Shown: piece by piece, positions 9,831 to 20,750 of the stretch | How positions within the stretch are numbered: position 1 is the stretch's first letter | How the letters are laid out: every line of letters starts with the position of its first letter | Source of the DNA: Zygnema cylindricum | Taxonomy: Eukaryota; Streptophyta; Zygnematophyceae; Zygnematales; Zygnemataceae | Assembly: GCA_037447655.1 (NCBI GenBank) | Contig: JBBHKE010003504.1 | Coordinates: 188,001-233,113, forward strand | DNA length: 45,113 nucleotides | Direction: 5' to 3' | Notes under the pieces: model-generated | What the model was told of the DNA's origin: nothing | The model's input: the letters and a program-made list of their open reading frames with translations, nothing else | The model's database searches: none | Translations under genes and position numbers: made by a program

Positions 9831-11600
9831 TCCCCTAGTTCCCAAGTATTTGCTTTGATGATGGAGGCCATCTCGTCATTTATGGCTCTAATTTATCTGT
9901 CTTTCTCTGGACTGTTCACTGCCCCTGAGTATGATTGAGGCTCATTTGGGTGAGATAGCTTAGTTACTTCATATGCGGCTTATTTCTCTTTTATCCTTTT
10001 GTTGCTCATACTCCCTCCCTCAAACTTTAAAGTTGGGATGGAGGGAAGTCTTAGATTTCTCTTTACCGTCTCATCGGCTCCCCTATCCATGGAACCCGGT
10101 TTCGATTCCTCCTTTTCTGTCTCCTCGAAGTCTATAGGAATATGTGAGGTTTCTGATGGATCTCCTATATTTTGTATCTTCCCACAATCTGCATTTACTG
10201 CTTCACTTATGTCCCTTTCGGGAACGACCAAGTTCTCCTCACTTTCGGACTTAAATCCGATACTTATCTTCTTAGTATATTTAAACGGGTCAAATGACTT
10301 CCCTTCATCTATGACAACTAGGTGTTTAACCAGAATGATATCTTTCTTTACTAAGTCATAGACTCTATATCCCTTGACAACCTCATCATATGTTACAAAG
10401 TATCTAGGTTTTCCTTTAGCATCTAGTTTCCAGTTTTTCGTATCCGTGTCAAGACTCTAAACTTCGTTACCGAATACTTTAACGTGAGAGATATGTGGTT
10501 TCCTTCCAACCCATCTCTCATAAGGTGTTATTTTTTTATGGTTTAGATTAGGACTTTATTCTTAATGTAGTTGGCACAATTCATGGCTTATGCCCAAAAT
10601 CTCTTCCCTATTTTCTTGTCGCCTTACATACTGCATACACTATCTCCTAGTGTTTAGTTCAACCTCTCAACTACCCCATTTTGTTCTGGGTTATATTGTA
10701 CAATTTTCTAGTGTTGAACTCCCTCATCTCTCAAATATTCCTCAAACTGGTTAAAGGTATATTCACCCCCATTATCAGAATTCATTCTCTTAATAGGGGT
10801 TTCATGCAACTTCTCACTCCAGGCTTTATATTCTTTGAAGTGAGTTGGTGTTTGAGACTTTGTTATTAGGAAGTAGACTCTAGAATATCTAGACCAGTCA
10901 TCTGTTATTGTCAACATAAACCTCTTTCCTTCGACCGAACGTACTTTTGCCGGTCCCGAGATATCTGTGTGGACCAAATCTAGTACTTTGTCACCCCTAT
11001 ATGTGGCGGCTTTAGGAAAAGGAAGTCTGTGAGCCTTACCTTTAGCAGAGCCACTACAATTATCCACCATTTCGTTATCCCCAAACTGAATGCCTTCTAC
11101 TACAGCAAGCTTCTTCACTTCCCTCAACCTATCAAAATCCACATGCCCAAACCGCTTATGCCAAATCATCAACTTTGGAACACCAATATAGTAAGCATTT
11201 TTCTATTTATTACTCAGGTTAAGCCTAAACATTCCTTTGCTACCTTTATTTGCTGTGAAGTAGACTTTATCCCCATACTTAGCTGTAAAGACTCCCTTTT
11301 TAGTGATGGTATCAAACTACTTGTCATCGAACACATACGTAGAGACAAGATTTTTACTCAGCTGAGGAATGTAGAGAACATTTGAGAAGGTGAGTATGGA
11401 AGTCTTACCCTCCACTAAGACTTTCAGGTTTTGGGACCTCACTAGATCTGTAGTAAACACTCTCCCATCCCCATACTCTATCTCTTCAGTAGGGATCTTT
11501 CTTAGCTTAGTAAAGAGGTGCTTATCACGACACATATGCATGGAAGCACCTGAGTCGATGATCCATCTTTCCTGTTGAGCTTCCTAAATTACTTCGAGAG
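9831..11600 (-). pseudogene. element H protease, integrase and linker
   Basis: Reading leftwards from about 11580 there is an aspartic protease (Trp-Ile-Ile-Asp-Ser-Gly-Ala-Ser near 11540-11565). Next is the GAG-pre-integrase HHCC region (Trp-His-Lys-Arg, Gly-His-Val), in which one Cys is Ser (Cys-Ser-Gly-Ser). The integrase core follows with Asp in His-Thr-Asp-Ile, Asp in Ser-Asp-Asn-Gly-Gly, and Glu in Val-Val-Glu-Arg-Leu-Asn near 10668. A variable acidic linker occupies roughly 10240-9830. Single stops interrupt it near 11580, 11320, 11204, 10710 and 10660, but the frame is otherwise easy to follow. It processes the polyprotein and inserts cDNA. Confidence 0.88.
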
Positions 11601-11810
11601 CACACTTCTATTTCCGAGGGATCTCCTTCTCCTTTAGAATCTCGTCAAGAAGAAGCTCCCCGTCCTCCTCCTCAGAAGACTCGTCCTCGGTCTCTACTTT
11701 CACTTTTGTGACCACAAGTGCCTTCTTTTTCCATCCGGAAGAACCCCCTCCACGGTTCTCTTGGAGCTTCGGCTCTGACAGCTTGACACAATCCGCTCTG
11801 AAGTGTCCAA
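11601..11810 (-). pseudogene. element H gag, C-terminal part after solo LTR I
   Basis: This is the distal zinc-knuckle half (Gly-His-Phe, then Ala-Asp-Cys-Val-Lys) and the acidic Glu/Asp-rich gag tail leading to the protease. The proximal knuckle cysteines lie on the other side of solo LTR I (beyond 13000). This shows the LTR landed in the middle of the knuckle. Confidence 0.85.
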
Positions 11811-12013
11811 TGTTGAAATTCAAGTATTTTCTATGTCTAAAGATTGTAAAATCAAAGGCAAAAAGGAGACACTAACAGCCTGTCTCTAATTCTTCTTTCA
11901 AGTCCCCATACTTGTCGCAGTCACTGAAGACTGGAGGAGGAGTTAGAGCCATGGCTGCTAAGGCTGTCCAAAGAGGACAAGAAGTCCAATTTTGGAAGAG
12001 TTACAAAAGGTTT

Positions 12014-12095
12014 GACGGACATTGGATTTGATCGTGGTACTTGCAGTCCGTCACGGTAGTAGTTAGCTTTATCCTATAAGTCTAGGATCACTGCA
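12014..12095 (-). other. tRNA-like block antisense to solo LTR I
   Basis: Antisense A-box-like region near 12071-12092 and B-box-like GATCAAATCC at 12023-12032. A perfect 7-bp stem GACGGAC / GTCCGTC (12014-12020, 12046-12052) encloses the B box. It corresponds to the blocks in K and D, with a different stem sequence. Confidence 0.5.
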
Positions 12096-12235
12096 AGGAT
12101 ATATGGAGTTTGACAAATATATAAATAGTTACGCGTAGACTAGTTCATTTAACACAAAATTGATACGTAGTGCATAAACACAGTTTTAGATAGTATGGAG
12201 TACGGTTTTATGTATTGTACGAAACGGATACGACG

Positions 12236-12258
12236 TATTTGTTTCGACCGCGAAATAA
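12236..12258. repeat. LTR palindrome in solo LTR I
   Basis: TATTTGTTTCG followed by CGAAATAAATA forms a near-perfect hairpin next to ACCGCGC. The same palindrome plus CCGCGC/TCGCGC is present in the C and D LTRs. Confidence 0.6.
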
Positions 12259-12617
12259 ATACCGCGCGTCTATATTCAACGATTAGAAATATATCCGGTT
12301 TTGATTGGACGGCCACGATAGACGCCGCGATCGCGGAATATGTACTTTTGGCAATTTATGGTCATCGGCATGTTAAAGGACACATGGCGCGTCAACATTG
12401 GATTGCGGCAACTCTAGAGATTAGGGGAACAAATCCGGATATGACATGTGTGGACATTTCGGCCATGTTGTACGATGGCCGTATAGAAAGTACACCGTCA
12501 CCTCTATTTTTATGTACGACACACTAATGTGTTTGGTGCCGTACGTCAGAAGATAGAGTTTATAGAGATAAGACTTAGAAAATTTAGTAAGTAGCCACCT
12601 CTTTTTGAGAAAGCTCC

Positions 12618-12628
12618 TATATAAAAGG
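12618..12628 (+). promoter_or_regulatory. TATA box of solo LTR I
   Basis: TATATAAAAGG, about 50 bp upstream of the conserved TTCTTTTTGCT block. The same position carries TATAAAT in C and TATAAAAG in E. Confidence 0.6.
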
Positions 12629-13000
12629 TCATCTTTGAACACTCATAACTTACTGCTCAAGGGAGCAATTTCAGAGATTCTTTTTGCTGCGAACTCAAGG
12701 GAGTCCAGGCTACACAAGGGTGTAGTAGGTGAGAGTGTTTGCCTGCTCTGCCAGGGTGATTGCATTTTCTAAGGTAAATTCAAAGTGGGGAATGTTATCC
12801 ACAACTCATATTCTAACCTTGCATTCTGTGGTGGAACTGAGCACACAAAAAGTTTTATTTCACAAGGGTGAAGTTGTAATGGAGTTCTGATTGTCACGGG
12901 ATCAATCATTTGGGTTTATATAGAATTGGAGTAGGCACTATCTAGATTAGATTTTTGTGAGATGCCTACTCTTAGGACCAATGGAGGTCTCAGAATTACA

Positions 13001-13905
13001 TCGCGACTTTTTCCAAAAGTGACAAAGACCCTTTGGGGGCCTCGGTCCTCTTTATTTATATCTCTCTCCTTTGTACGGTTTCTTCAGATCCTTCCCCCAT
13101 TGGTGTCCTCTTGCAGCAAGAGCTTGGATACTCTTTCCCCTTTCCTGATCTCAATTGTGTTTTTCTACACAAATATCATCCCGACCACTGTGTTCCACTT
13201 CCATGAACTGTCAGTCATTTCGTGTACTTTGTACACTATGTCTTCATACTCGTCAGGTAACTGCATGATGAGAGTGTTAACTTTCATCTTCATTGTACCA
13301 GTCCACCCGGCACTCTCCATCTCCATATACAAACAAGAGAGATTATTACAATAGTCTAACATCTTTCCCCCTTTGTAAATATAATTCCCTAACTTTTGTT
13401 CAGCCAACTAGAGCTCGTGAATAGTATCACCTCTATAGATTTCCACCAAACTCACACACAACTCCTCGGCCTTGTAAATGTGAAAATGCGAGGTTGTTGA
13501 AGCCTGAGTGAGGTGTCTTAGAATGAAGTTTTTGGCAGCCATGGTGATGTCTTCCCACGTTTGGGTATCCTTCAGCGCGTTTTTCATGGCCGCCCCTACT
13601 GGTGTCGTGGTAATAAGAGCAATAGGAGTAAGAGGCGTCTCCTTCTGTTTCCCCTTTATTGACACACTATTGTCCCCATCATCTACCTCCTCTGCCGCAG
13701 TAGACGTTGCTGCAGAAAACCTTATTCCACCAAAGCCTGGTGAAGTTCCCTTAGGTGGACGTTTCACTTGTCCACTGACAATACCACAGTATCGTTTTTT
13801 GCACAAAGCCCCTATCATCATGGCTTCCCAATAGATGAATCCAGATCCATTGAATGTGGGTACCCTAGAGGGTGGGCCCATAATTTGCAATTCTGTGTCT
13901 TCCAT
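13001..13905 (-). pseudogene. element H gag, N-terminal part
   Basis: Gag of element H from ATG 13905-13903, inside the 5' LTR, through the translated PBS (Leu-Gln-Ile-Met-Gly-Pro-Pro). It continues through the UBN2-like domain (Phe-Asn-Gly-Ser-Gly, Tyr-Trp-Glu, Tyr-Lys-Ala-Glu-Glu-Leu) and the Met-Gln-Leu-Pro-Asp-Glu-Tyr helix, to the start of the zinc knuckle at about 13030. The first segment (13905-13408) is open. A stop near 13408 and a frameshift near 13160 precede the insertion of solo LTR I. It would form the particle shell and bind RNA. Confidence 0.88.
13871..13885 (-). promoter_or_regulatory. primer-binding site of H
   Basis: AATTATGGGCCCACC, the half-iMet PBS with its first two G bases changed to A, follows the LTR end TTGCA directly. 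Confidence 0.7.
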
Positions 13906-14641
13906 TGGACTATAGAATTTAGGAAGCCTCTTGATAGTTTTTAACTAACCCACTATCAGCCACAACCATTGCTGTCCAAGCACACAAATTTATAATTTGA
14001 CTACACCCTTGTGTAGTCTGGACTCCCGTAATTCCGTAACAAAAAGAATCACTGAAAACGGCCAACCAGCCGATTAGTTATGGGGTGGCAAAAATGCCAA
14101 TTTATACAAACTCTCAATGAGAGAGGTGACTGTCAACAAAAAGTTTTTAAGTCCCAAACCCGTCTCATAACCCCTATCTACCATAGTACGATCCAATCAA
14201 ATCACTGTACAGTACAAAAAGGTACTACGACCGATGTACTTTCTGTACGGCATGTGTACGACAAGGCCATTAAGTGGATGCCTTTCCACTTTTAACTCGC
14301 CTTTATGTTCTCCAAAATTCTCACATCCGAATGTTATCTCTCCACATGTTGCAAGGTCACGCCACGTACGAAAACTACCAAAGTGATCATTCCGGGATTT
14401 CACCGACGATATTTGCCATCACATCATAAACCAATATTGAATATTAACCGTCGAAACAAATGTCCGGTTCATTTGTTTCGTGGGAGATCATGTTCGCACT
14501 ATATATTAGTTAGTTTTATGTCCATTCATTCGTCATTTCGTTAATCGGATTCATGATTATTACATATTTTAAATAATTATCATACCCTACATATGTTAAC
14601 GAACTTGTACGACAGATCGGTTAGAGCTAACGGCTACGCCT
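13886..14641 (-). repeat. 5' LTR of H, R/U5 part
   Basis: Ends TTGCA beside the PBS and includes the conserved TTCTTTTTGTTACGG block and the gag start codon. It is split at 14641 by solo LTR N2, which lies within the tRNA-like block. Confidence 0.85.
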
Positions 14642-16004
14642 TGTTGTTCTTTGGTCTAAAATAGACCGCAGAAGCCACCCAAACTATCATGCAAAAAGCT
14701 AAGCAAAAATAGGTCGACGAACAATCATTTGAAATGCATCCTCCATTTAACATACAACAACATTTAGGGTTTCATGGAATAATCAACATAAATAAACCCT
14801 ATGACATCATCTAAGGTTTGATGGAATAATCGACATAAACAAACCCTAGGACAAATGCATAAACAATGCATATCAAACATATATAAAACAACATAAATAA
14901 ATAATAAAGACAAATGCATTTCACATAAACAAAAGTATAATCAAAGTATAATAAATAATCATTATATCATTCAAAGTGCATGACCTAATCGGCAACCCTA
15001 AAAGTCTACATCTTCGGTCCCCACTTTACTAACCAGCATTGATCAATATTCTAATGAAGCTCAAATCTATATATACACTTGTGAGCTGTTAACAAATCAC
15101 TAAGTGTCAAAATAACCAACGTAAATTACGTAACTGTCATTAAATCAAACTAATCGTAAGCGTACACCTGAAAGTCAAGCAATCGTAAGCGTACACTTGT
15201 CTGCAAATACGACATCGTACACACACAAATTACACTATCAAAACCCTAATTGATCACTTAAAAATAAACATCATAATCAACACTAATTTATAATGATGTA
15301 AAAGACAAAACAATGTTTCTCCAAATATTTACACCGACGCATCCACAAATCCGCGTCATAAGTGACAACTTGCTTAGTCACTTGTCGATAAGTCCACGTA
15401 GTGAACCGACATCGCATATGTACGGTCCACTAGATAATGTGTCATAAAAACAATGTGGTCCCTTAAAAATATCGGTGGACGTCGTCCGCCCTCCACGTGT
15501 ACCTCGAACAACTTGCCGAAATCAAGTCGTACGATCCAAATCCTGTCCGTACCGAAATCACGTACTTCGTCATAAATGCGCCTTGTCGCATTTAAGGTAC
15601 ACGTCATTTTCGATAAATTCATGTCGCAATAAGCGACAACTTAAAGTACACCTGTTAAATACGACGCTCCGTACCGGCGGCGTCCCATGTAATAAATTTC
15701 ATCTGTCGCATTATGTTTCGTACGTGCGACGTACCATTTTACGATTTTACATACTTCGAATATCATACATCGGATCGTTTCGCGATCCGCCGTCCATTTC
15801 ACTTTTGTATTCCGTATTATTCGTACGCTTCTTCGCGTCACTCAATTTTGTAATTTACGTCACTTTAAATTCATTCGTACAATTACCCCCCAATACATAA
15901 ATCCTTTCGAACCACCACAGTATATCACGTAGATGTATACGCACGAAACGTCGCGTGCGCACCAAATTTCATGTACGCACGAAACTAAATCTTCAAAAAC
16001 AACA
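14642..16004 (-). mobile_element. solo LTR N2 (1363 bp, TSD CGCCT)
   Basis: Inverted, diverged copy of N1: its termini are also TGTTGTT and AACAACA, and exact CGCCT duplications flank it (14637-14641, 16005-16009). It lies inside the 5' LTR of H, just as N1 lies inside the 5' LTR of K. No coding region. It is about 100 bp shorter than N1, with indels mainly in the promoter-proximal part. Confidence 0.92.
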
Positions 16005-16259
16005 CGCCTCGCTCTGCGGGTCGGAGGTTCGAGTCTTGCTGGACTCTACCTTTTACTGAGAAAAACTTATGTCATTCTTTAGTCTTGCCTATAGAGCTGA
16101 GGCAGCCATGTCTCCACTACTCTCTCTCTCCTTCTGTGACTACAACAAGTATGGGGGATAGAGGAAAGAGGTGGAGGCAGACTGCCTGCGCTTTTTCTTT
16201 CTTTTTCTACTAAGCTATTCATACCTAAAAAATACTAAATAAATATAGTGATTTCAACA
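16005..16259 (-). repeat. 5' LTR of H, U3 part
   Basis: Starts TGTTGAAATCACTA on the minus strand at 16259 and carries the blocks common to the D/E/G LTRs. With 13886-14641 it makes about 1006 bp. The tRNA-like block (GGTTCGAGTC B box at 16027-16036) is interrupted by N2. Confidence 0.85.
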
Positions 16260-17287
16260 GTGTTATTTTCATTGCAATTTATGTGGTTGATTTGCTGGTG
16301 TTAAGTAAGACTTTGTAAAAGATCAATGAGTTAAAGAAAGATCTTAGAAGCAAATTTTGACATGAAGGATTTAGGGGAGGCAAAATATATTATAGGAATT
16401 CAAATGGAGAGAGATAAAGGGAAAATGATTATCAGACTTACTCAAAAACAAGTTATAGGGAATATGCTTGAAAAATTCTAGATGGAAAAGGCAAACAGTT
16501 GCACCACTCCCATGGCCTTGAAGAATGTAAGTGATGGGAGTGTAGAACGAGGAGTGTTAATCTAAGATGATCAAATGAGTCAAGAAAAGAGACATTTTAT
16601 GAAATCTATTTTTTACAGGCAAGTAGTAAGAAGCTTACTCTATTTAATGAACTGTACTAAGCTAGCCATAGCGGCAGCAATTGGAGTCCTCAGTAGGAGT
16701 CTTAATGATTCTAGAAAGAGAGACTGGGAGGTAACCAAGAGAGTCATGAGATATTTGGTGGGAACAAAGGATTTATGCTTACATTTGGGAAGGGAGCACA
16801 TTGACATCACTACTTAGAGTGATGCCAGTTATGGGGATGCACCTATGAGAAGATGCACTTCTGGGTATGTGTTGTATGTGGGAGAAGGTGTTTGCTGTTG
16901 GAGTAGCAAGCAACTAAAGGTGGTTGCTCAGTCCACTATGGAGGCTGAGTATATGGCCTCTTGTTATGTTATGAAAGAATTTATGTGGGTCAAATCTTTG
17001 TTAGAAGAACTGGGTATATGAAGTAGGAGTGCATAAGTGTTTTGTGATAATCAAGCTACCTAGGAAATTGCAGCCAATCCAAAACATCACTTTAAGGCTA
17101 AACATATGGACATAAGATTGAGTTTTCTGAGGGAAAAGGTTGAAAACAAAATTGTGAATCTTGTATATAGGGTTGATGAGAAAAACGTGGTTGATGACCA
17201 AACTTGTGCCATCTCCCAAGTTAAGATATTGTAATGAAAAATGTGGACTAAAAGAGAAACTGAAATTAGACTATAAAATAAGGGGAG
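16260..17287 (+). pseudogene. element G reverse transcriptase end, RNase H and polypurine tract
   Basis: This is the 3' part of a copia Pol. It starts abruptly inside RT because H is inserted at 16259. The catalytic Tyr-Val-Asp-Asp reads Tyr-Val-Val-Asp (near 16281), so the active site is lost. RNase H motifs follow: Cys-Thr-Ser-Gly-Tyr-Val, Met-Glu-Ala-Glu-Tyr-Met-Ala and Cys-Asp-Asn-Gln. Stops occur near 16316, 16362, 16564 and 17060, with frameshifts. The polypurine tract AAAATAAGGGGAG (17275-17287) precedes the 3' LTR. The upstream part of G should lie beyond the lost 3' end of H. Confidence 0.87.
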
Positions 17288-17830
17288 TGTTGAAATCAAA
17301 GATTTAGAGGGTATTTTCTAGGTTTGAATAGATTAAGTAAAAGAGCAGGCAGTCTACCTCCACCTTCTCTCTCTAGCCCCCATACTTGTTGTAATGACTC
17401 AAGGTGAGAGATAGTGGTGGAGCCATGGCATCCTTAGCTACCCAGAGAATACTGTAGAGTGACATAAGTCACTCTTAACAAAAAGGTTGAGTCCGACAAG
17501 ACTCGAACCTTCAACAAGCAGTGCGAGGCGTAACCATCAGCTCTAACCGGTCTGTGGAAGTTTGTTAGAGTATATAGGGTTTGCTTTTTTTTTTACATTG
17601 CTAATGAACCTTAATCCGGTTAACAGAATTAGAGATAACAAGCATAGAGACTCGTTGTAATATAGTGCGAACAAAAACTCCCACGAAACAAATGTACCGG
17701 ACATTTGTTTTAATGGCTTATATTAAATTCGACAGCACGCATCATCGCTGAGACACCAAAATGGCCGCTTTAGCGGTTTTCGGGCGTGATATGACCTAGC
17801 GCCATGTGGCACAATAGAATTCGAAAGCGG
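17288..17830 (+). repeat. 3' LTR of G, first part (split by E)
   Basis: Starts TGTTGAAATCAAAG right after the polypurine tract. It holds the CCATGGCATCC block and an antisense tRNA-like block (about 17484-17558; loop-position triplet TTA here). It is interrupted by E at 17830/17831 and resumes at 41212. Confidence 0.85.
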
Positions 17831-18040
17831 TTGAAATTATTAGATTTATAAGGTATCTTCTAGGTTTGAATACATTAGTAAAAACAAGAAAAGTAAAGCG
17901 CAGGCAGCCTGCCTCCACCTCTTCCCTCTAGCCCTCAAACTTGTTGTAGTCACTGAAGGATAGAGAGGGCGGTGGAGCCATGGCTGCCTCAACTCCATAG
18001 GTAGGACTTAAGAGTGACCTAAGTTACTCTCAACAAAAGG

Positions 18041-18110
18041 TTGAGTCCGGCAGGACTCGAACCTCCGACCGGCAAAGCGAGGCGTAGCTGTCTGCTCTAA
18101 CCGGTCTGTC
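18041..18110 (-). other. tRNA-like block antisense to E 5' LTR
   Basis: On the minus strand it reads CCGGTTAGAGC, like the 3' part of a tRNA D-arm. About 30 nt further is GGTTCGAGTCC, an exact B-box consensus (18053-18063). The copy in the 3' LTR (about 40405-40478) is more decayed. The triplet CTA occupies the position where an anticodon loop would fall. A full cloverleaf could not be drawn by eye. Confidence 0.55.
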
Positions 18111-18625
18111 GTAGAAGTTCATTACATTACATGGGGTGCGATCTTTATTTAAATATAAAATAGAACATTAATCCGATTAACGTTATTATGAATAGGAAAC
18201 ATAGAGACATATCAGATTCAGTGCGTGCATCAAATCCGCCGCACAAAACAAATGAATCGGACATTTAATTCGACGGCGTAAATTAAAAGCCGGTCTTCAT
18301 CCGACGGCGCTAATCGTCACCAAGGTCCCAGAATGGTCACTTTAGCGGTTTTTCGACGTGGCATGATGTAGCGTGACGTAGTTATACGTGGCAGTATTGA
18401 ATTGAGCAACAGGGATCCTTGAGGACATAAGGACGATTCAGACAGCGACACGCGTCCACTCCATGGCCTTGTCGTACAAAGGCCGTACAGAAGTACATCG
18501 GTCACTGTACTTTTTTGGTACTTTACAGTCTCCTGATTAGAGCGTACTTCAGTAGATAGGGGTTGTGAGGGGGGTTTGGGACTTAAGGGATTTGGGTAGA
18601 TAGCACCTCTCTCCTGGAGAGCTTG

Positions 18626-18633
18626 TATAAAAG
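18626..18633 (+). promoter_or_regulatory. TATA box of E 5' LTR
   Basis: TATAAAAG, preceded by the conserved CTCTCCTGGAGAGCTTG segment. It is also intact in the 3' LTR (40993-41000). Confidence 0.6.
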
Positions 18634-18828
18634 TTGGCACCTTTGCTGCCTCATAACAAATCGGTTGGTTCGCCGTTTTCTGTGATTCTTTTTGCTACGG
18701 ATTCAAGGGAGTCGAGGCTGCTCAAGGGTGCACTCATAGTGTCAATTTGCCCTTTTGGGCAGCACTGGTTGTGGCTTAAAGTGGGTTAGTTAAAAGTTAT
18801 CAAGAGGCTTCCTGAATTCTGTAGTCCA

Positions 18829-20332
18829 GTGGAGGACACATAATTGCAGGTTATTGGCCCACCCTGTAGGGTGCCCACCTTCAATTGATATAGGTTCATC
18901 TATTGGGAAGCCATTAGACGGGGGCTTTGTGCGAAAAACGATACTGGGGTATCGTCATTGGACAAGTGAAACGTCCACCTTCGAGAAATCCATCAGGATT
19001 TGGAGTAAGGTTTCCTGCAGCATTGATTGCTTTAGCGAAGGAGGCACGTGATTAGGACAGCACTGTGTCCGAAAAGGGGAAAGGGAAGGAGACACCCCTC
19101 ACACCTATTGCCACGGCACTGGGAGCATTGGTTGTGAAGTCTGTGGAGAACGAAACTCAAATGTGGGAAGACGTAAACATGGCTGCGAAGAACTTCATTA
19201 TAAGGCACCTCACTCAAGCTTTGGCCACACCTCACCTTCACATTTACAAGGCCGAGGAGTTGTGGGTGAGTTTGGTGGAGATGTATAAATCTGGTACTAT
19301 TCTGGAGCTATAGTTAGCTGAGCAAAAGCTTATGCGTTATACTTACAAATGAGGAAAGATGTTAGATTAGTGTAATGATCTCTCTTTTTTGTATATGGAG
19401 ATGGAAAGTGTCGGGTGGATAGGTACAATGAAGATGAAAGTTAACACTCTCATCATGAAGTTAACAGACAAGTATGAGAACATAGTGTACTGAGTTGAGG
19501 AAATGACTGATAGTTCATGGAAGTGGAATACAGTGGTTCGGATGATACTTGTGCAAGAAAACACCATGGAGATTAGGAGAGGAGGAAATAGCATTCAAGC
19601 TCTAGCTGCAGGAGGGGACTGATGTGGGAAAGATCCGAAGAAACCGTACAAAGGGGAAAGAGATAAATCTAGAGGATTGAGGCCCCGAAAGGGCCTTTGT
19701 CATTTTTGCAAAAAGCTAGGACACTCTATCGCGGATTGTGTCAAGGTGTCGGAGCTGAGGCTCCAAGAGAACCGTGGAGGGGATTCTTTCAAGGGGAGGA
19801 AAAAAGCACTTGTGGTCACAAAAGTGACAAAAGAAACCGAGGACGAGACCTCTGAGGAGGATGGGGAGCTTCTTCTTGACAAGAGTCTGGAGGAGAAGGA
19901 GATCCCTCGGAGACAGAAGTGTGCCCTTGGAGCAATTCAGGAAGCTCCACAGGGAGGATGGATCATCGACTGAGGTGCATCCATGCATTTGTGTCGTGAT
20001 AAACAACTTTTCCCTAAGCTAAGAAAGATCCCTACTGTAGAGATAGAGTATGGGGATGGGAGAGTGGTTACTACAAATCTAGTGAGGTCGGTAGATCTCA
20101 AAGTCTCAATAGAAAGTAAGACTTCTATACTCACATTTTCAGATGTACTCTACATTCTTCAGGTGAGCAAAAATCTTGTCTCTACATCTTTATTAGATGA
20201 CAAAAAGTTTGATACCTTCACTAGAAAGGGAGTCTTTATAGCTAAGCATGGGGATGAAGTCTACTTCACGGCAGATAAGGGTAGCCAAGGCATGTTCAGG
20301 TTTAACCTAAGTAATGAAAAGAAGAATGCTTA
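18829..20332 (+). pseudogene. element E gag and protease
   Basis: Gag-protease of element E. The initiating ATG in the LTR has become GTG (18829). The PBS GGTTATTGGCCCACC (18849-18863, one mismatch) is again in frame. The UBN2-like domain is decayed (stops near 19312, 19350 and 19621). The zinc knuckle near 19698-19740 is intact (Cys-His-Phe-Cys, His, Cys). The protease catalytic motif Asp-Ser-Gly reads Asp-stop-Gly, because TCA became TGA at 19971. The frame then stays open to 20332, where element D is inserted after the Asn-Ala-Tyr segment; it resumes at 26661. Confidence 0.87.
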
Positions 20333-20534
20333 TGTTGAAATTAATTAGATTTCTAGAGTATTTTCTAGGTTTAAAATGTTAGTATAAAAGAAAAAAAAAG
20401 GACAGACAGCCTGCCTACACCTCCTCTCTCTAGCCCCCCTACTTGTTGTAGTCACTGAAGGATAGAGAGAGTGGTTTATCCATGGCTGCCTTAGTTCAAT
20501 AGGCAGATATTTTTAAGGCTACTAAAAATATACC

Positions 20535-20614
20535 TGACGAACCAGGGATTTGATCCCGGTACCTGCGGTTCGTCAAGCTGGCCGATAGTGGTCGGCTTTA
20601 TCCTACTAGACTAG
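20535..20614 (-). other. tRNA-like block antisense to D 5' LTR
   Basis: Minus strand: A-box-like TAGTCTAGTAGG (20613-20602), a 5-bp stem GCCGA / TCGGC with loop CCACTA, then B-box-like GGATCAAATCC. The B box sits inside a perfect 8-bp stem GACGAACC / GGTTCGTC. A- and B-box starts are 57 nt apart, within the range of tRNA genes. The 3' LTR copy is at 25841-25920. Confidence 0.55.
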
Positions 20615-20750
20615 GACCAATGCTAAATGCTTTAGTATGTGATAGATATATATATATTTAGGAAGGAGCAAATCCATTTAGCTAAATCTGTGTACGGCGT
20701 GCATGGATACAGTTTTATGAATGTACCAATTCAAAACGGATACCACGCAT

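Larger units (their letters stand above)
11811..13000 (+). mobile_element. solo LTR I (1190 bp, C-related family) in H gag
   Basis: Starts TGTTGAAATTCAAG and ends CAGAATTACA. It resembles the LTRs of element C, sharing the segment from TGCATTCTGTGGTGGAACTG to CACTATCTAGATTAG and the terminal gag start ATGGAGGTC. A TATATAAAAGG box lies at 12618-12628. There is no internal region. The flanks (TCCAA left, TCGCG right) are not an identical duplication, so target decay, or loss of an original duplication, must be assumed. It splits the gag zinc knuckle of H. Confidence 0.85.
8438..16259 (-). mobile_element. copia element H, 3'-truncated, host of solo LTRs I and N2
   Basis: A Ty1/copia element of the same family as D and E on the minus strand. 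It has a 5' LTR (13886-16259, split by N2), gag (split by solo LTR I), protease, integrase, RT and RNase H. Similarity to RNase H stops at 8438 inside the Ser-Asp-Glu segment, before the polypurine tract, so the 3' LTR is lost. Its 5' end interrupts the RT of element G at 16259/16260; the matching target copy cannot be tested because the other end is gone. Without I and N2 it is about 5.3 kb. Confidence 0.88.
17831..18848 (+). repeat. 5' LTR of E
   Basis: 1018 bp ending ATTGCA before the PBS. It contains the best tRNA-like block of the window (18041-18110), a paired CGTACA/TGTACT region near 18470-18520, and a TATAAAAG box at 18626-18633. Its partner is the 3' LTR at 40197-41211. Confidence 0.87.

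Noticed and set aside
11806-13005. 5-bp target duplication for solo LTR I
   Set aside because: The flanks TCCAA and TCGCG do not match; only the split zinc knuckle supports the insertion boundaries.
18041-18110. A genuine tRNA gene on the minus strand
   Set aside because: The boxes are good but I could not draw a full acceptor stem and anticodon arm, and the block recurs in every LTR. It is treated as a tRNA-like LTR component.
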